Assembly: GCA_000720535.1 (NCBI GenBank)
Contig: JOAZ01000017.1
Location: forward strand, 372,001 to 436,000
Length of the DNA: 64,000 nt
Origin: Streptomyces halstedii
GTDB taxonomy: Bacteria; Actinomycetota; Actinomycetes; Streptomycetales; Streptomycetaceae
Reading direction: 5' to 3'
In this document: piece after piece, positions 8,634-18,086 of the stretch
How positions within the stretch are numbered: the stretch's first letter is position 1
Layout of the letters: every line of letters begins with the position of its first letter
The notes under the pieces: model-generated
Told to the model about the DNA's origin: nothing
What the model saw: only the letters and a program-made list of their open reading frames with translations
Databases searched by the model: none
Made by a program: the position numbers and the translations under genes

Positions 8634-8948
8634 TCACTCGTCGTCCGGGAGGTCCACCGTCCTGCCGTTCTCGTCCACGGTGTGGGTCTGCCAGTACGTG
8701 TCCCAGGTGTCGTCCACGTGCTTCGGCTCCTTGCCCTCCGGGTAGCGGGCGTACCCCTTCGGCGGCTCCTCGTCGTCGGGGACGCACGCGCTGCCGGCGC
8801 TGTTCACGGCGAGCACCGGGTACTCACCGCCCCCGCACGTGGCGTCCTCCATCGAGCAGGCGCCGGTGAGCAGGGCGAGGGCGGCGGCGGTGGCGGCCAG
8901 GCCGGCCGTGGCGCGGGACGGGCGGCGAAGTCGGCTGATCCTGCTCAT
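8634..8948 (-). CDS. Small predicted lipoprotein, 104 aa
   Basis: ATG at 8948 behind AGGAGGAAC. An N-terminal Arg-rich segment and hydrophobic stretch lead to the lipobox LLTGAC, so the mature protein should be lipid-anchored at C31, outside the membrane. The remaining 70 residues are acidic with two further Cys (TCGGGEYPVLAV and SACVPDDEE) that could form a disulfide. It resembles a small Streptomyces lipoprotein family of unknown role (I recall the label SCO0607-type, unverified). It stands alone between two intergenic gaps. Confidence 0.75.
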   Translation of the reverse strand: MSRISRLRRPSRATAGLAATAAALALLTGACSMEDATCGGGEYPVLAVNSAGSACVPDDEEPPKGYARYPEGKEPKHVDDTWDTYWQTHTVDENGRTVDLPDDE

Positions 8949-9253
8949 GGGTGGGTTCCTCCTGGAGAGTGGCTGACAGGGCCAGCCTGCCGCCGCGCGG
9001 CGGTCCGGCCATGAGCACGCGTACTCAGCTCCGGCGGGCGGCCGACTCAGCCATGTCCGGTGCGGCCCGTCGCGCGCCGGGGGGCCGGCGAAGGCGCGGC
9101 GCCGGGCTGACAGGGCGGGGCACCGAGTTGGCGGGGCGGTCGTGCCGAGCTGACGGGGCGGGGGCGGCGAGCCGGCGGGGCGTGGCTTTCGGCCTGATCT
9201 CGATCAACCGTCCGTCGAATGACTGTTCACGCCGGTGACGTAACGTGAGCGCC
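8949..9253. other. Intergenic region, 305 bp
   Basis: Gap between divergent genes (lipoprotein - and Pro-rich membrane protein +). The short open frames here have no ribosome site and skewed composition (Arg/Gly/Ala-rich) typical of non-coding GC-rich DNA. The only A/T-richer segment, around 9185-9235 (GATCTCGATCAACC, GAATGACTGTTCACG), probably carries the promoter of the downstream gene; I cannot define clear boxes. Confidence 0.5.
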
Positions 9254-10096
9254 ATGACCACGCCGCCGCAGCCGCCCCAGGGCCCGTACGGGCCGCCCCC
9301 GCCGCAGCAGAATCCCTACGGGCAGCAGCCGCCCCCCGGCCCCTACCCGCAGCAGCCCCCGGCGGCGCCCTACGGCTACCCGCAGCCTCCGCAGGGCCCG
9401 CCCGGACCGTGGGGACAGCCCGGACCGTGGGGACAGCCGGGCGCGCCGGGCCACCCGCGGCCGCCGCGCAAGAGCCGGACCGGGCTGATCCTGGGCATCG
9501 TCGCCGGTGCGCTCGTCGTCGTGATCGGCGGCGGTTTCGGGGTGTACAAGCTGATCGACGCCGGGGCGGACGCCGCCTTCCCCGAGGCCACGCACAAGCT
9601 CGTCGTGGAGAAGTCGCTGCTGGACGGCGAGTTCACCCTCGCCGAGGACATGTCGGACAGCAAGGGCAAGGAGATCGAGGACACCCCCGACGTGAGCGTC
9701 CGGGACGGCAAGGCGGTGGTCGCCCAGTACGGCTCCGAGGAGAACGGCGTCCTGGTCCTCTCCGGCATGTACGGGCGCCTGTCCAGCGCCTCGTTCATCC
9801 GCGGCAAGATCATGGAGGGGGCGGCCGAGGCGGACGGCGCCAAGCTGGTCGTGCCCGCCAAGGAGTTCAAGCCCGCGGGATACGGCGTCACGGTGGAGTG
9901 CCAGGTCGTGCAGTCCACGGAGATGGGCATGACCGCCAACACCCCCATGTGCGCGTGGGGGGACGGCAACACCGCCGCCATGATCGCCGTGATCCGTCCG
10001 GACGACCTCGGCAAGGAGCCCGGGTCCCTGGACCTGGCGAAGGCCGCCGAGGAGACCGCGAAGATCCGCTCCGAGATCCGCAAGCCCCTCGGCTGA
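9254..10096 (+). CDS. Pro/Gln-rich single-pass membrane protein, about 280 aa
   Basis: The N-terminal 70 residues are Pro/Gly/Gln/Tyr repeats (PPQQNPYGQQPPPGPYPQQ type). They are followed by RKSRTGLILG and a single membrane helix (ILGIVAGALVVVIGGGFGVYKLI), then an extracytoplasmic domain of about 180 residues with two Cys (VECQVV, PMCAWGD) likely to form a disulfide. This architecture is common in Streptomyces membrane proteins of unknown function. ATG at 9254 is chosen, but GTG at 9245 in the same frame is equally possible because neither has a strong ribosome site. Confidence 0.75.
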   Translation: MTTPPQPPQGPYGPPPPQQNPYGQQPPPGPYPQQPPAAPYGYPQPPQGPPGPWGQPGPWGQPGAPGHPRPPRKSRTGLILGIVAGALVVVIGGGFGVYKLIDAGADAAFPEATHKLVVEKSLLDGEFTLAEDMSDSKGKEIEDTPDVSVRDGKAVVAQYGSEENGVLVLSGMYGRLSSASFIRGKIMEGAAEADGAKLVVPAKEFKPAGYGVTVECQVVQSTEMGMTANTPMCAWGDGNTAAMIAVIRPDDLGKEPGSLDLAKAAEETAKIRSEIRKPLG

Positions 10097-10141
10097 ACCG
10101 GCGCCGCCGGCCGCGCACCGGTGCCACGGCCCGGTCACCGG

Positions 10142-11605
10142 TCAGCCCGACTCCGCCAAGGCCGCTTCCATCACCGCACGGGCGATCGGGGCCGCGCTGC
10201 CGCCCCCGCTGATGTCGGCCCGGTCCGCCGAGGCGTCCTCCACGACCACGGCCACCGCGACCGCCGGACGGCCGGAGTCCGGATCCTGCGCCCAGGAGAT
10301 GAACCAGGCGTACGGCGTACCGGTGTTGCCGACACCGTGCTGCGCCGTGCCCGTCTTGCCGCCGACCCGCACCCCGTCGATCGCCGCGTTCGTCCCGGTG
10401 CCGTTCTCCACGACGTCCACCATCATCCGCTGCACCTGCCGGGCCGTCTCCGGTTCCATCGCCCGGCGGTAGGAGTCCGAGTCCTGCCGCCGGACGGTGT
10501 CGCCGGCGTGGTCGGTGATCCGGTCCACCAGGTGCGGGCGCCGCAACTCGCCGTCGTTGGCCACCGCCGCCGCCACCATCGCCATCTGGAGCGGGGTCGC
10601 CGTGGTGTCGAACTGGCCGATCGAGGACTGGGCGAGCTGGTCGTCGCTCATGTCGGTGTCCACGTTGGAGCGGGCCACCCGGGAGGGGATCGTCAGGTCG
10701 TCCTCGTTGAAACCGAACCTCTGGGCGGTCTTCACCAGGTCCTTCAGGCCCACCTCCACGCCCAGGTGGGCCATCACGGTGTTGCAGGACACCCGGATCG
10801 CCTCCGCCAGTGACGCCTTCTCACAGCCCCGCGCCTCGTCCGGGAGCGTGGTCGAGGTACCCGGCAGCACGTACGGGGACGGGGTGTCGGTCGCCGCGTC
10901 CGGATCGCTCACCACACCGGTGTCGAGCGCCGCCGCGGCCGTCACGATCTTGAAGGTGGAACCCGGCGGATAGGTCTGCCGGACGGCCCGGTTGAGCATC
11001 GGCTGACTCGCGGCCCCGTTCAGCTCGGCCCAGGCGCCGGTCACCGAGGGACCCGTACCGGAGAGCCGCTCGGGGTCGTACGACGGGGAGGAGACCAGCG
11101 CCAGGACCGCGCCGGTGGCCGGATCGAGCACGGCGACCGCTCCGCGCCGGCCGGCCAGTCCCTCGTACCCGGCCCGCTGCACCGCTTCCCGGACGGTGGT
11201 GACGACGTTGCCGCCGGGCTGCCGGTCGCGGGTGAGGTCGTCCCACAGGGGGAGCGGCGCCAGCACCGAGGCGGTCCCGGACAGCACGGCGTCCTCGGCG
11301 TTCTCCAGCAGCGTCGTGCCGTACGTCTGCGAGGCGTACCCGGTCACCGGGGCGTACAGCGGGCCGTGCCGGTAGGTGCGTTCGTACGCGAGCTGTTCGT
11401 GGGTGTCCTTCGAACCGGTGACGGGCGTGTCGCCGACCACGATGTCGCCGCGCGGCTGGGAGTAACGGGCGATGGTGGTGCGGCGGTTGGCGGGGTTGTC
11501 GTCCAGGGCGCCGGCCTCGAAGACCTGGACGCGGGCGGCGTTGGCCAGCAGGGCCACGAGGAGCAGCAGGCAGAAGGCGGCGGCCCGCCGGATGTAGCGG
11601 ATCAC
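10142..11605 (-). CDS. Penicillin-binding protein, class B transpeptidase (PBP2/FtsI-like), 487 aa
   Basis: A short N-terminal membrane anchor (FCLLLLVALLANAARVQVF) is followed by a dimerisation domain and a C-terminal transpeptidase. The SxxK serine is S216 in PPGSTFKIV; SCNT provides the SxN motif and GGKTGTAQHG the KTG box. It cross-links peptidoglycan outside the membrane. It overlaps the 3' end of the FtsW/RodA-like gene by 4 bases (ATGA), the classic SEDS-polymerase/PBP pairing. This copy has no neighbouring PASTA kinase or FHA genes, so it is not the dnaA-proximal pknB-linked pair but a second set. Confidence 0.93.
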   Translation of the reverse strand: MIRYIRRAAAFCLLLLVALLANAARVQVFEAGALDDNPANRRTTIARYSQPRGDIVVGDTPVTGSKDTHEQLAYERTYRHGPLYAPVTGYASQTYGTTLLENAEDAVLSGTASVLAPLPLWDDLTRDRQPGGNVVTTVREAVQRAGYEGLAGRRGAVAVLDPATGAVLALVSSPSYDPERLSGTGPSVTGAWAELNGAASQPMLNRAVRQTYPPGSTFKIVTAAAALDTGVVSDPDAATDTPSPYVLPGTSTTLPDEARGCEKASLAEAIRVSCNTVMAHLGVEVGLKDLVKTAQRFGFNEDDLTIPSRVARSNVDTDMSDDQLAQSSIGQFDTTATPLQMAMVAAAVANDGELRRPHLVDRITDHAGDTVRRQDSDSYRRAMEPETARQVQRMMVDVVENGTGTNAAIDGVRVGGKTGTAQHGVGNTGTPYAWFISWAQDPDSGRPAVAVAVVVEDASADRADISGGGSAAPIARAVMEAALAESG

Positions 11606-13014
11606 CGGCCGGCCCCGTGGCGGCGGCCGAGGTCCGGCGGGTCCTCCTCGACGATCGGCCCGATGACGCCCGTCTCCACCTGGCCGGGGTGCGGGGCGCG
11701 GGCCTCGGCGCTCACCCGGATCAGCAGGGCCACGATGATCCAGTTGGTGACGACGGACGAACCGCCCTGGGCCAGGAAGGGCATGGCCATGCCGGTCAGC
11801 GGGATCAGCCCCATCACCCCGCCCGCGATGACGAAGACCTGGAGCGCGAGGATCGAGGCCAGCCCGATCGACAGCAGCCGGCCGAAGGGGTCGCGCAGGG
11901 CGAGCCCCGCCCGGTAACCGCGGGCCACCAGCAGGGTGTACAGCAGGAAGATCGCGGTGAGCCCGGCCAGGCCGAGTTCCTCGCCGGCCGTCGCCAGGAT
12001 GAAGTCGGACTTGGCCGCGAAGCCGATGAGGATCGAGTGTCCGAGCCCCAGCCCGGTGCCGAGCATGCCCCCGGCGGCGAACGCGAACAGCGACTGGGCG
12101 AGCTGGCTCGGCCCCTGGCCCGCGCTGATGCTCGCGTACGGATCCAGCCAGTCCTGCACCCTGCTGTGCACATGCGGTTCGAGCGAGCCCACGACGAACG
12201 CGCCCGCCGCCGCGAGCAGCAGGCCCACCGCGATCCAGCCCGTCCGCCCGGTGGCGACGTACAGCATGATCACGAAGAGGCCGAAGAAGAGCAGCGAGGT
12301 GCCCAGGTCCCGTTCCAGGACGAGGACACCGACACTGAGCAGCCAGATCGCGACGATCGGGCCGAGCACCCGGCCGGTGGGCAACTGGAGCTTCCAGACC
12401 GTGCGGCCGGCGTACGCCAGCGCGTTGCGGTTGGCCGCGAGGTAGGCGGCGAAGAACACGGCGAGCAGGATCTTGGCGAACTCGCCCGGCTGGAAGGAGA
12501 ATCCGCCGACCCGGATCCAGATCTTGGCCCCGTTCACCGCCGGGAAGAAGATCGGCACGATCATCAGCACCAGAGCCGTCGCCACCGAGAGGTACGCGTA
12601 GCGCTGGAGGAGGCGGTGGTCGCGCAGCAGCACGACGACGGCGATGAAGAACGCGACCCCGAGGGTGGACCAGACCAGCTGGGTGGCCGCGGCCTGGTCC
12701 CGGGGGGTCTCCAGGTCGAGCCGGTAGATCAGCACCAGGCCCAGGCCGTTGAGCAGGACCGCGATCGGCAGCAGCAGCGGATCGGCGTACGGGGCGCGCA
12801 GCCGGACCGCGAGATGGGCGAGCAGGGCGAGGAGGCCGAGACCGGCGCCGTACCCGGCCACATCGGGGGGTACGGCGTTGTTCCTGGCGAGGCCGACGGC
12901 CGCGTAGCCGTAGACGGAGATGAGCACGGCCCCGATCAGGAGCGAGAGCTCGACCCCGCGCCGCTTGGGCAGGCGTAGCTCGGGCGGGCGCGCGTCCGCC
13001 GTCGTTGCGGTCAT
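11602..13014 (-). CDS. SEDS glycosyltransferase of the FtsW/RodA/SpoVE family, 470 aa
   Basis: A polytopic membrane protein with about 10-12 helices and the SEDS signatures RDLGTSLLFFGLF, EFAKILLAVFFAAYLA, KSDFILATAGEELGLAG and LPLTGMAMPFLAQGGSS. These enzymes polymerise lipid II into glycan strands and work with a class B PBP, here the overlapping downstream gene. ATG at 13014 is chosen; a TTG nine bases earlier keeps the frame. No Shine-Dalgarno is evident, only GGGG close to the ATG. The large loop between LEPHVHSRVQDWLDPY and GLGHSIL is the usual extracellular loop. Confidence 0.93.
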   Translation of the reverse strand: MTATTADARPPELRLPKRRGVELSLLIGAVLISVYGYAAVGLARNNAVPPDVAGYGAGLGLLALLAHLAVRLRAPYADPLLLPIAVLLNGLGLVLIYRLDLETPRDQAAATQLVWSTLGVAFFIAVVVLLRDHRLLQRYAYLSVATALVLMIVPIFFPAVNGAKIWIRVGGFSFQPGEFAKILLAVFFAAYLAANRNALAYAGRTVWKLQLPTGRVLGPIVAIWLLSVGVLVLERDLGTSLLFFGLFVIMLYVATGRTGWIAVGLLLAAAGAFVVGSLEPHVHSRVQDWLDPYASISAGQGPSQLAQSLFAFAAGGMLGTGLGLGHSILIGFAAKSDFILATAGEELGLAGLTAIFLLYTLLVARGYRAGLALRDPFGRLLSIGLASILALQVFVIAGGVMGLIPLTGMAMPFLAQGGSSVVTNWIIVALLIRVSAEARAPHPGQVETGVIGPIVEEDPPDLGRRHGAGR

Positions 13015-13142
13015 GCCCCGCAACGTAGCAAGAGGCGGGTGCTATTTCCCTTATGTCAGCCCCGCGCCCCTGCCCCGCACCCCCGGCCCCGCGCCCCGGC
13101 CTCCCTCTGTGCCCTCGGCCCGTGCTTCCGGGCCCCGTGCGC

Positions 13143-13463
13143 TCAGCCCCGGTGGGGGCCGCCGCCTCCGGGCGCGTACCCGGGCTGCTGCTGCGGGGCG
13201 GTGCCGTACGGATTGCCGTCCTGCCCCGCGTGCGCCTGGGCCAGCAGCCGGTCGGCCTCCTCCTTGGGTATCCGCCGCTCGCCGCCGCAGAAGGTGCACT
13301 GCGTCGCGTACTTCGTGGAGAACGGGAAGAGCGGCACGAAGAACAGCGTGAACTTGGTGACCCGCTTGCGCAGCGTGTGCGCGGCGGGGTTGCCGCACCA
13401 GCCGCACACCATCGTCAGGACGGCCAACTGGTGGAGGTAGCCGCGCGTACCGAAAATGATCAT
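13143..13463 (-). CDS. Zinc-ribbon protein, 106 aa
   Basis: Two CxxC knuckles, C20GWC23 and C56TFC59, separated by a hydrophobic TKFTLFFVPLFPFSTKYAT segment, match the zinc-ribbon family common in Streptomyces. The C-terminus is Gln/Gly/Pro-rich and unstructured. Its ATG overlaps the stop of the HEAT-repeat gene (ATGA, 4 bases), so translation is coupled. The role is unknown; the hydrophobic middle may lie at the membrane surface. Confidence 0.85.
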   Translation of the reverse strand: MIIFGTRGYLHQLAVLTMVCGWCGNPAAHTLRKRVTKFTLFFVPLFPFSTKYATQCTFCGGERRIPKEEADRLLAQAHAGQDGNPYGTAPQQQPGYAPGGGGPHRG

Positions 13464-15577
13464 GATGTGGTTCCTTTTCCCCTGTCGATCCCGAGAGCCC
13501 GCCGGCAGAGTGCCAGAAGCTTCTCGTCCTCATGCGTGTCGTGACTGCCGTATCCGCCGTCCATCGCGTTGTGGCGGCGTACGGACAGGAGTTCGGCGCG
13601 CAAGACCTGTGCGGCGTCCGGCCCCGCGCCGGGCAGACCCATCCGGGCCAGACAGTCCGCGACCCGGACCCTGACGTGGCGGTTCCTCTCCCAGGCCGCG
13701 AGGAGCACCGGGACGCTCTCCCCGGTCCGCCCGGAGATCTCCCACAGGGCGATCGCGGCGTCCACGCGCAGCCACAGCTCGTCATGGGCCAGCAGGGCGC
13801 GCAGCCGGGGCACCGCCACCGACGCCGCCCCGCCGAGCCGGCCCAGCGCGGCGGCCGCCGCCCGGCAGTCGTGCTCCCGCTCGGCCCGCAGCCCCTCCAG
13901 CAGCACGGGAAGCACCGCCTCGGCGTCCCCCTCGACCGACCAGAGGGCCTCGGCCGCCTCGGTCGCGGCCGCCGTGCCGGGCCGCCGGATCAGCGCCCGC
14001 AGCTCGGGCGCGGCGCCACGGGCGGCGGGCCCGAACGCGTCGAGCGCCCGCAGCGCCGCCGTACGCAGCCACTCGCCCCGGTACTCCGGCGCCCCCCGCA
14101 GCACCCGCAGCACCTCGGGCGCGGCCTCGCCCGCCCGCAGCGCCGTCAGCCCGGCGAGCAGCGGAGCCGCCCGGTCGTACGCGCCCTCGTCCAGGCCCAC
14201 TTCGGCCAGCCTCCGCCGGAGCGTCCCCGCCAGAGGGGCGGCCGCCTCGCCCAGATACCCGATGGCGAACCCCACGTCGTGCGGCACCTCCGGCTGCTCC
14301 AGGGCCGCCGCCAGCGCGGGCAGCACCCGAGCGTCCCCCAGCCTGGCCAGCGCCTTGACCGCCGAGCCCAGTCCGGGCGGTCCGCTCGCCCACTGCCGCA
14401 CCCAGGCACCCGGCTCGGCCGCCACCCGCGCGGCCAGCGCGTCGGCGGCCGGCGCGGCCAGCGAGAACAGCTCCTCCAGCACGTGCGAGGCGGCCTCCGC
14501 GAGGCGCGGCTCCGGATCGGTGAGCTGCGCCCCGACCAGCCGCACCAGCTCCTCGTAGGAGCCGCGCCAGGCCCGTATCAGCCCGCTGCTCATCCGTACG
14601 GCGTCGATCCGCTGCCAGGGGTCGGGGCTGCGCAACTGGTCCGCCAGCAGCGCCGTACGCTCCTCCACCCGGTCGTCCAGGCCCACGTGCAGCGTCCGCA
14701 GCAGATCGGCGGCCCAGGGGGCGCCGCGCCCCGCCGCCTCCTCGGCGGACAGCGCCCGCAACTGCCCCACCAGCGTCGGGGCGGCCGCCCGCTCCACCGG
14801 GCCCTCACCGCCGGACGTCTCGGGGCCGGCGCGCTCCGGCTCGGGCGGCCCGGAGCGCAGCTCCCGCAGCAGCCCCGACACCATCGTCACCACGTCGCCG
14901 GGCAGGGCGTCCGGCGCGCACCGGGCCAACTGGGCGAGAGCGGCGAGCCGCAGTCCGGGGGCGTACGCCTCGGCGGCGAGGCGGCTCAGCCAGTCGGCGG
15001 CCCGCCCGGCCAGCGGACGGTGGCGCAGGGCCACCCGCCCCGCCGCCTCGGCCAGCGCGAGACGCACCTCCTCCACCGGCTCCACGGGCAGCCGCTCCCG
15101 CAGCAGGTCCAGGACGTGGACCGGCCGGCTGTGCAGGGTGGCGAGGGCCAGCGGCGCGGCGAGCCGCACCCCCGGGTCCTCGTCGGCGATCAGCTCGCAG
15201 AACACGCCCGCCCCGGCCGTGACGGCGGCCGCCGCCATCGCGTAGTTCGCGGCGCCCTCGATCTCGTCCTCGTCGATCTCGTCCTCGTCGTCCTCGGCGA
15301 GATCGATGCCGCCGATGCTGGTCAGCAGCTCGACGACGCTGCCGCGGTCCTGGACACCGGGATCGACGACCAGCTCGAAGAGGAAGGGGATGCAGGCGAG
15401 CGTGCACGCGTACACGTCGCCCTGGTGGTGGACCGCCCCGTACATCCCGTCCAGGGCGCTCTCCCGCGCCGCCGGATCGGGGGAGGCCAGGCCCCGCAGG
15501 AGCGCGGGCACGTCGTCCGCCGGCCCGTAGGCGTGCTCCATCGATGCCCAGTCGACCTCGTCGATCCCCGCGAACAC
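13460..15577 (-). CDS. HEAT-repeat scaffold protein, 705 aa
   Basis: GTG start at 15577 is chosen because GGGGAGGG lies 6 bases before it; the frame is open further upstream but without a ribosome site. Nearly the whole protein is tandem helical pairs of HEAT type (LLRGLASPDPAARESALDGM, LAPALAAALEQPEVPHDV, LRALIRRPGTAAATEAAEALW, LRALLAHDELWLRVDAAIALWEI), about 14 or more repeats, Ala/Leu/Arg-rich. It has no membrane helix or catalytic motif. HEAT solenoids bind other proteins, so it is probably a scaffold or inhibitor. An acidic patch (DEDEIDEDEIEG) interrupts the N-terminal third. It is coupled to the downstream zinc-ribbon gene. Confidence 0.82.
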   Translation of the reverse strand: MFAGIDEVDWASMEHAYGPADDVPALLRGLASPDPAARESALDGMYGAVHHQGDVYACTLACIPFLFELVVDPGVQDRGSVVELLTSIGGIDLAEDDEDEIDEDEIEGAANYAMAAAAVTAGAGVFCELIADEDPGVRLAAPLALATLHSRPVHVLDLLRERLPVEPVEEVRLALAEAAGRVALRHRPLAGRAADWLSRLAAEAYAPGLRLAALAQLARCAPDALPGDVVTMVSGLLRELRSGPPEPERAGPETSGGEGPVERAAAPTLVGQLRALSAEEAAGRGAPWAADLLRTLHVGLDDRVEERTALLADQLRSPDPWQRIDAVRMSSGLIRAWRGSYEELVRLVGAQLTDPEPRLAEAASHVLEELFSLAAPAADALAARVAAEPGAWVRQWASGPPGLGSAVKALARLGDARVLPALAAALEQPEVPHDVGFAIGYLGEAAAPLAGTLRRRLAEVGLDEGAYDRAAPLLAGLTALRAGEAAPEVLRVLRGAPEYRGEWLRTAALRALDAFGPAARGAAPELRALIRRPGTAAATEAAEALWSVEGDAEAVLPVLLEGLRAEREHDCRAAAAALGRLGGAASVAVPRLRALLAHDELWLRVDAAIALWEISGRTGESVPVLLAAWERNRHVRVRVADCLARMGLPGAGPDAAQVLRAELLSVRRHNAMDGGYGSHDTHEDEKLLALCRRALGIDRGKGTTS

Positions 15578-15790
15578 GCCGTTCCCTCCCCGTGTCGTCC
15601 TCTGCACCGCGAACCCGGTGGGCCGTGTCCAAGAAGCAGCTCTGCGCAGAGTGTGCACCACGTCCCTGACAATCCACCCTCCACTTGCGGCCTTTCCTGC
15701 CGTGTGCATGGCCAACTGTGAACAGGCCGTGACCTCCCGGTCCGTACCACCCGCCCGCCCGCCGTCCGGCCCGCGCCTCCCGGGCGGCCG

Positions 15791-16684
15791 TCAGCCGCCC
15801 GGCAGGGGGCGGGCCTGGCGGGGGTCGGTCAGCGGCCCGAGCAGGTCGCCGTGCCGCTCCAGCCGCGCGGCCATGTCACCGGCGAGGAAGTCCAGCCCGG
15901 CGGGGTCCTCGCAGGCCCCGATCTCGTCCCAGGTGACGGGGGCGGACACGGTGGGACGGTCCTTGGCCCGCAGGGTGTACGGGGCGGCGGTCGTCTTGGC
16001 CGCGGCGTTCTGGCTGAAGTCCACGAACACCTTCCCCGGGCGCAGCGCACGCGTCATCCGGTGCACCACCAGATCGGGGAGCGCCTTCTGCGCCTCGACC
16101 GCCAGCGACCTGGCGTAGGCCGTCACGTCCTCGGAAGGGGCGGGTTCCAGGGGGACGAGCAGGTGCAGGCCCTTCGAGCCGGAGGTCTTCCCGTAGGCGG
16201 ACAGGCCGTCGGCCGCCAGGCGCTCCCGCAGCCAGAGGGCCACCGCGCAGCACTCGACGATGCTCGCGGGCGCCCCGGGGTCCAGGTCGAAGACCATCCG
16301 GTCCGCGACCGCCGGAGTCTGCCGCCGCCACTGATGGGTGTGGAACTCCACCACCAGATTGGCCGCCCACATCAGCGCGGGCAGATCCTGGACGAGCACC
16401 TGGCGGGCGTCCGGGTCGTCGCTGCGGGGCACCGGCGTGGTACGCACCCAGTCGGGTGTACCGGGCGGCGGGTTCTTGGTGAAGAAGCGCAGCCCCCGCG
16501 GTCCGTCCGGATAGCGCAGGAAGGACAGCGCCCGGTCGTGCAGATGGGCGAGCAGCGCGTCCGCCGCGGTGGCCGCGTAGTAGTGCAGCACCTCGCCCTT
16601 GGTGGTCCCGGTGGCCGGATACAGCACCTTGTCGAGATTGCTGAGCGCCAGGCGCCGCCCCTCCACCTCTGTGATCGGCGTCAT
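15791..16684 (-). CDS. ligD: LigD-type NHEJ polymerase/primase, 297 aa
   Basis: Stand-alone polymerase domain of bacterial LigD (archaeo-eukaryotic primase fold). Metal ligands D133 and D135 lie in VFDLDPG and D222 in KVFVDFSQN. KTSGSKGLHLLVPL is the nucleotide-binding signature. It fills gaps at double-strand breaks, preferring ribonucleotides, during non-homologous end joining. The ligase and phosphoesterase domains of full LigD are absent; in Streptomyces these are often separate genes elsewhere. ATG at 16684. It is divergent from the Ku gene across a 69-base gap, supporting a shared DNA-repair role. Confidence 0.92.
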   Translation of the reverse strand: MTPITEVEGRRLALSNLDKVLYPATGTTKGEVLHYYAATAADALLAHLHDRALSFLRYPDGPRGLRFFTKNPPPGTPDWVRTTPVPRSDDPDARQVLVQDLPALMWAANLVVEFHTHQWRRQTPAVADRMVFDLDPGAPASIVECCAVALWLRERLAADGLSAYGKTSGSKGLHLLVPLEPAPSEDVTAYARSLAVEAQKALPDLVVHRMTRALRPGKVFVDFSQNAAAKTTAAPYTLRAKDRPTVSAPVTWDEIGACEDPAGLDFLAGDMAARLERHGDLLGPLTDPRQARPLPGG

Positions 16685-16753
16685 ACGATAAGAATCGCAC
16701 GGAATCGGATGTAACCGGTGCAATCGGGTCGTCACGCGCGCGAGGAGTGAACG

Positions 16754-18004
16754 GTGAGGTCCATCTGGAACGGCGCCATCTCCTTCGGACTGGTCAGCAT
16801 TCCCGTCAAGCTGATGAACGCCACGGAGAACCACTCGATCTCCTTCCGGCAGATCCACCTCGCCGACGGTGGCCGGATCCGCTACCGCAAGGTGTGCGAA
16901 CTGGACGAGCGGGAGGTGAGCGGCGCCGAGACCGGCAAGGGCTACCAGGACCCCGACGGCACGGTCGTCCCCATCACCGACGAGGACCTCGCCTCGCTGC
17001 CGCTGCCCACCGCCAAGACGATCGAGATCGAGGGCTTCGTGCCCGCCTCCGCCGTCGACCCGCTCCAACTGGACTCGGCGTACTACCTCGCGGCCAACGG
17101 TGTACCCGCCGGCAAACCGTACGCGCTGCTGCGGGAGGCACTGCGGCGGAGCGAGAAGGTCGCCGTCGCCAAGTACGCCCTGCGCGGCCGGGAACGGCTC
17201 GGGATGCTCCGTGTGGTGGACGACGTGATCGCCCTGCACGGCCTGCTGTGGCCGGACGAGATCCGCGGCCCGGAGGGGGTCGCCCCGGAGACGGACGTCC
17301 GGATCCGGGACGCCGAACTGGACCTGGCGGACGCCCTGATGAACACCCTGGGCGAGGCCGACCTGGACACCCTCCACGACGACTACCGCGAGGCGGTCGA
17401 GGAGCTCGTCGCGGCGAAGGCGGCGGGGGAGCCGGTGGAACCGGAGGGCGAGGAGGAGCCCGGCGGGGGCGAGGTCATCGACCTCATGGCGGCGCTGGAG
17501 AACAGCGTGCGGGCGGCGAAGGGGTCCCCAAGGCAGGACGACGGGGAGGTGGCGGACGTCCACCCCATCGAGTCCGGCAGGGCGGCGTCGAAGCGGGGCG
17601 GGGGTGGTGGCGGTACGGAGAAGGCCGGGGGAGCGGCGGCCGAGGGGCGGGGCTCCAAGGCGCGGGGCGCCAAGGGGGCGGGGCCGGAGAGGAAGGCGTC
17701 CGACGAGGCCCGGGAACCGGCCGCGAAGAAGAAGGCGGCGGCGAAGAAGTCCTCCACCGACACGACCACCGCGAAGAAGTCCCCGGCCAAGAAATCGCCG
17801 GCCAAGAAGTCGTCGTCCACGAAGTCCGCGGCCAAGAAGTCGTCGGCCGGGAAAGCCTCCGCCGGGAAGTCCGCCGCGAGCGAGTCCTCGGCGAAGAAGA
17901 AGACGGCGGCGAAGAAGACGGCGGCGAAGAAGTCGTCCTCGGGTACCCGCCGCGACGCGTCGGGGACGTCCTCCCGGCCCGCCCGCACACGCACCTCGGC
18001 CTGA
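16754..18004 (+). CDS. ku: Ku DNA end-binding protein with long Lys/Ala tail, 416 aa
   Basis: GTG start at 16754 behind GAGGAG. The core (MRSIWNGAISFGLVSIPVKLMNATE through about residue 260) is the bacterial Ku bridge domain that encircles DNA ends as a homodimer and recruits LigD. The C-terminal 150 residues form a low-complexity basic tail of AKKS/PAKKS units, similar to histone H1, much longer than in minimal Ku proteins. Such tails aid DNA binding and threading in actinomycete Ku (family knowledge). It is divergent from the LigD-type polymerase. The tail-coding DNA is a degenerate GCGAAGAAG-type repeat and could vary in length. Confidence 0.95.
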   Translation: MRSIWNGAISFGLVSIPVKLMNATENHSISFRQIHLADGGRIRYRKVCELDEREVSGAETGKGYQDPDGTVVPITDEDLASLPLPTAKTIEIEGFVPASAVDPLQLDSAYYLAANGVPAGKPYALLREALRRSEKVAVAKYALRGRERLGMLRVVDDVIALHGLLWPDEIRGPEGVAPETDVRIRDAELDLADALMNTLGEADLDTLHDDYREAVEELVAAKAAGEPVEPEGEEEPGGGEVIDLMAALENSVRAAKGSPRQDDGEVADVHPIESGRAASKRGGGGGGTEKAGGAAAEGRGSKARGAKGAGPERKASDEAREPAAKKKAAAKKSSTDTTTAKKSPAKKSPAKKSSSTKSAAKKSSAGKASAGKSAASESSAKKKTAAKKTAAKKSSSGTRRDASGTSSRPARTRTSA

Positions 18005-18086
18005 CCTCTGGACCCCGGGGGCGTCGGCCCCGAGGCCGAACAGCCCTCTTCCCCCGATGTCATGGGCTCCCCTTACGCTACGGGGC

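Noticed and set aside
9025-9261. Small open frames on both strands between the lipoprotein and Pro-rich protein genes
   Set aside because: No ribosome site, Arg/Ala-rich random-like composition, and overlap with each other.
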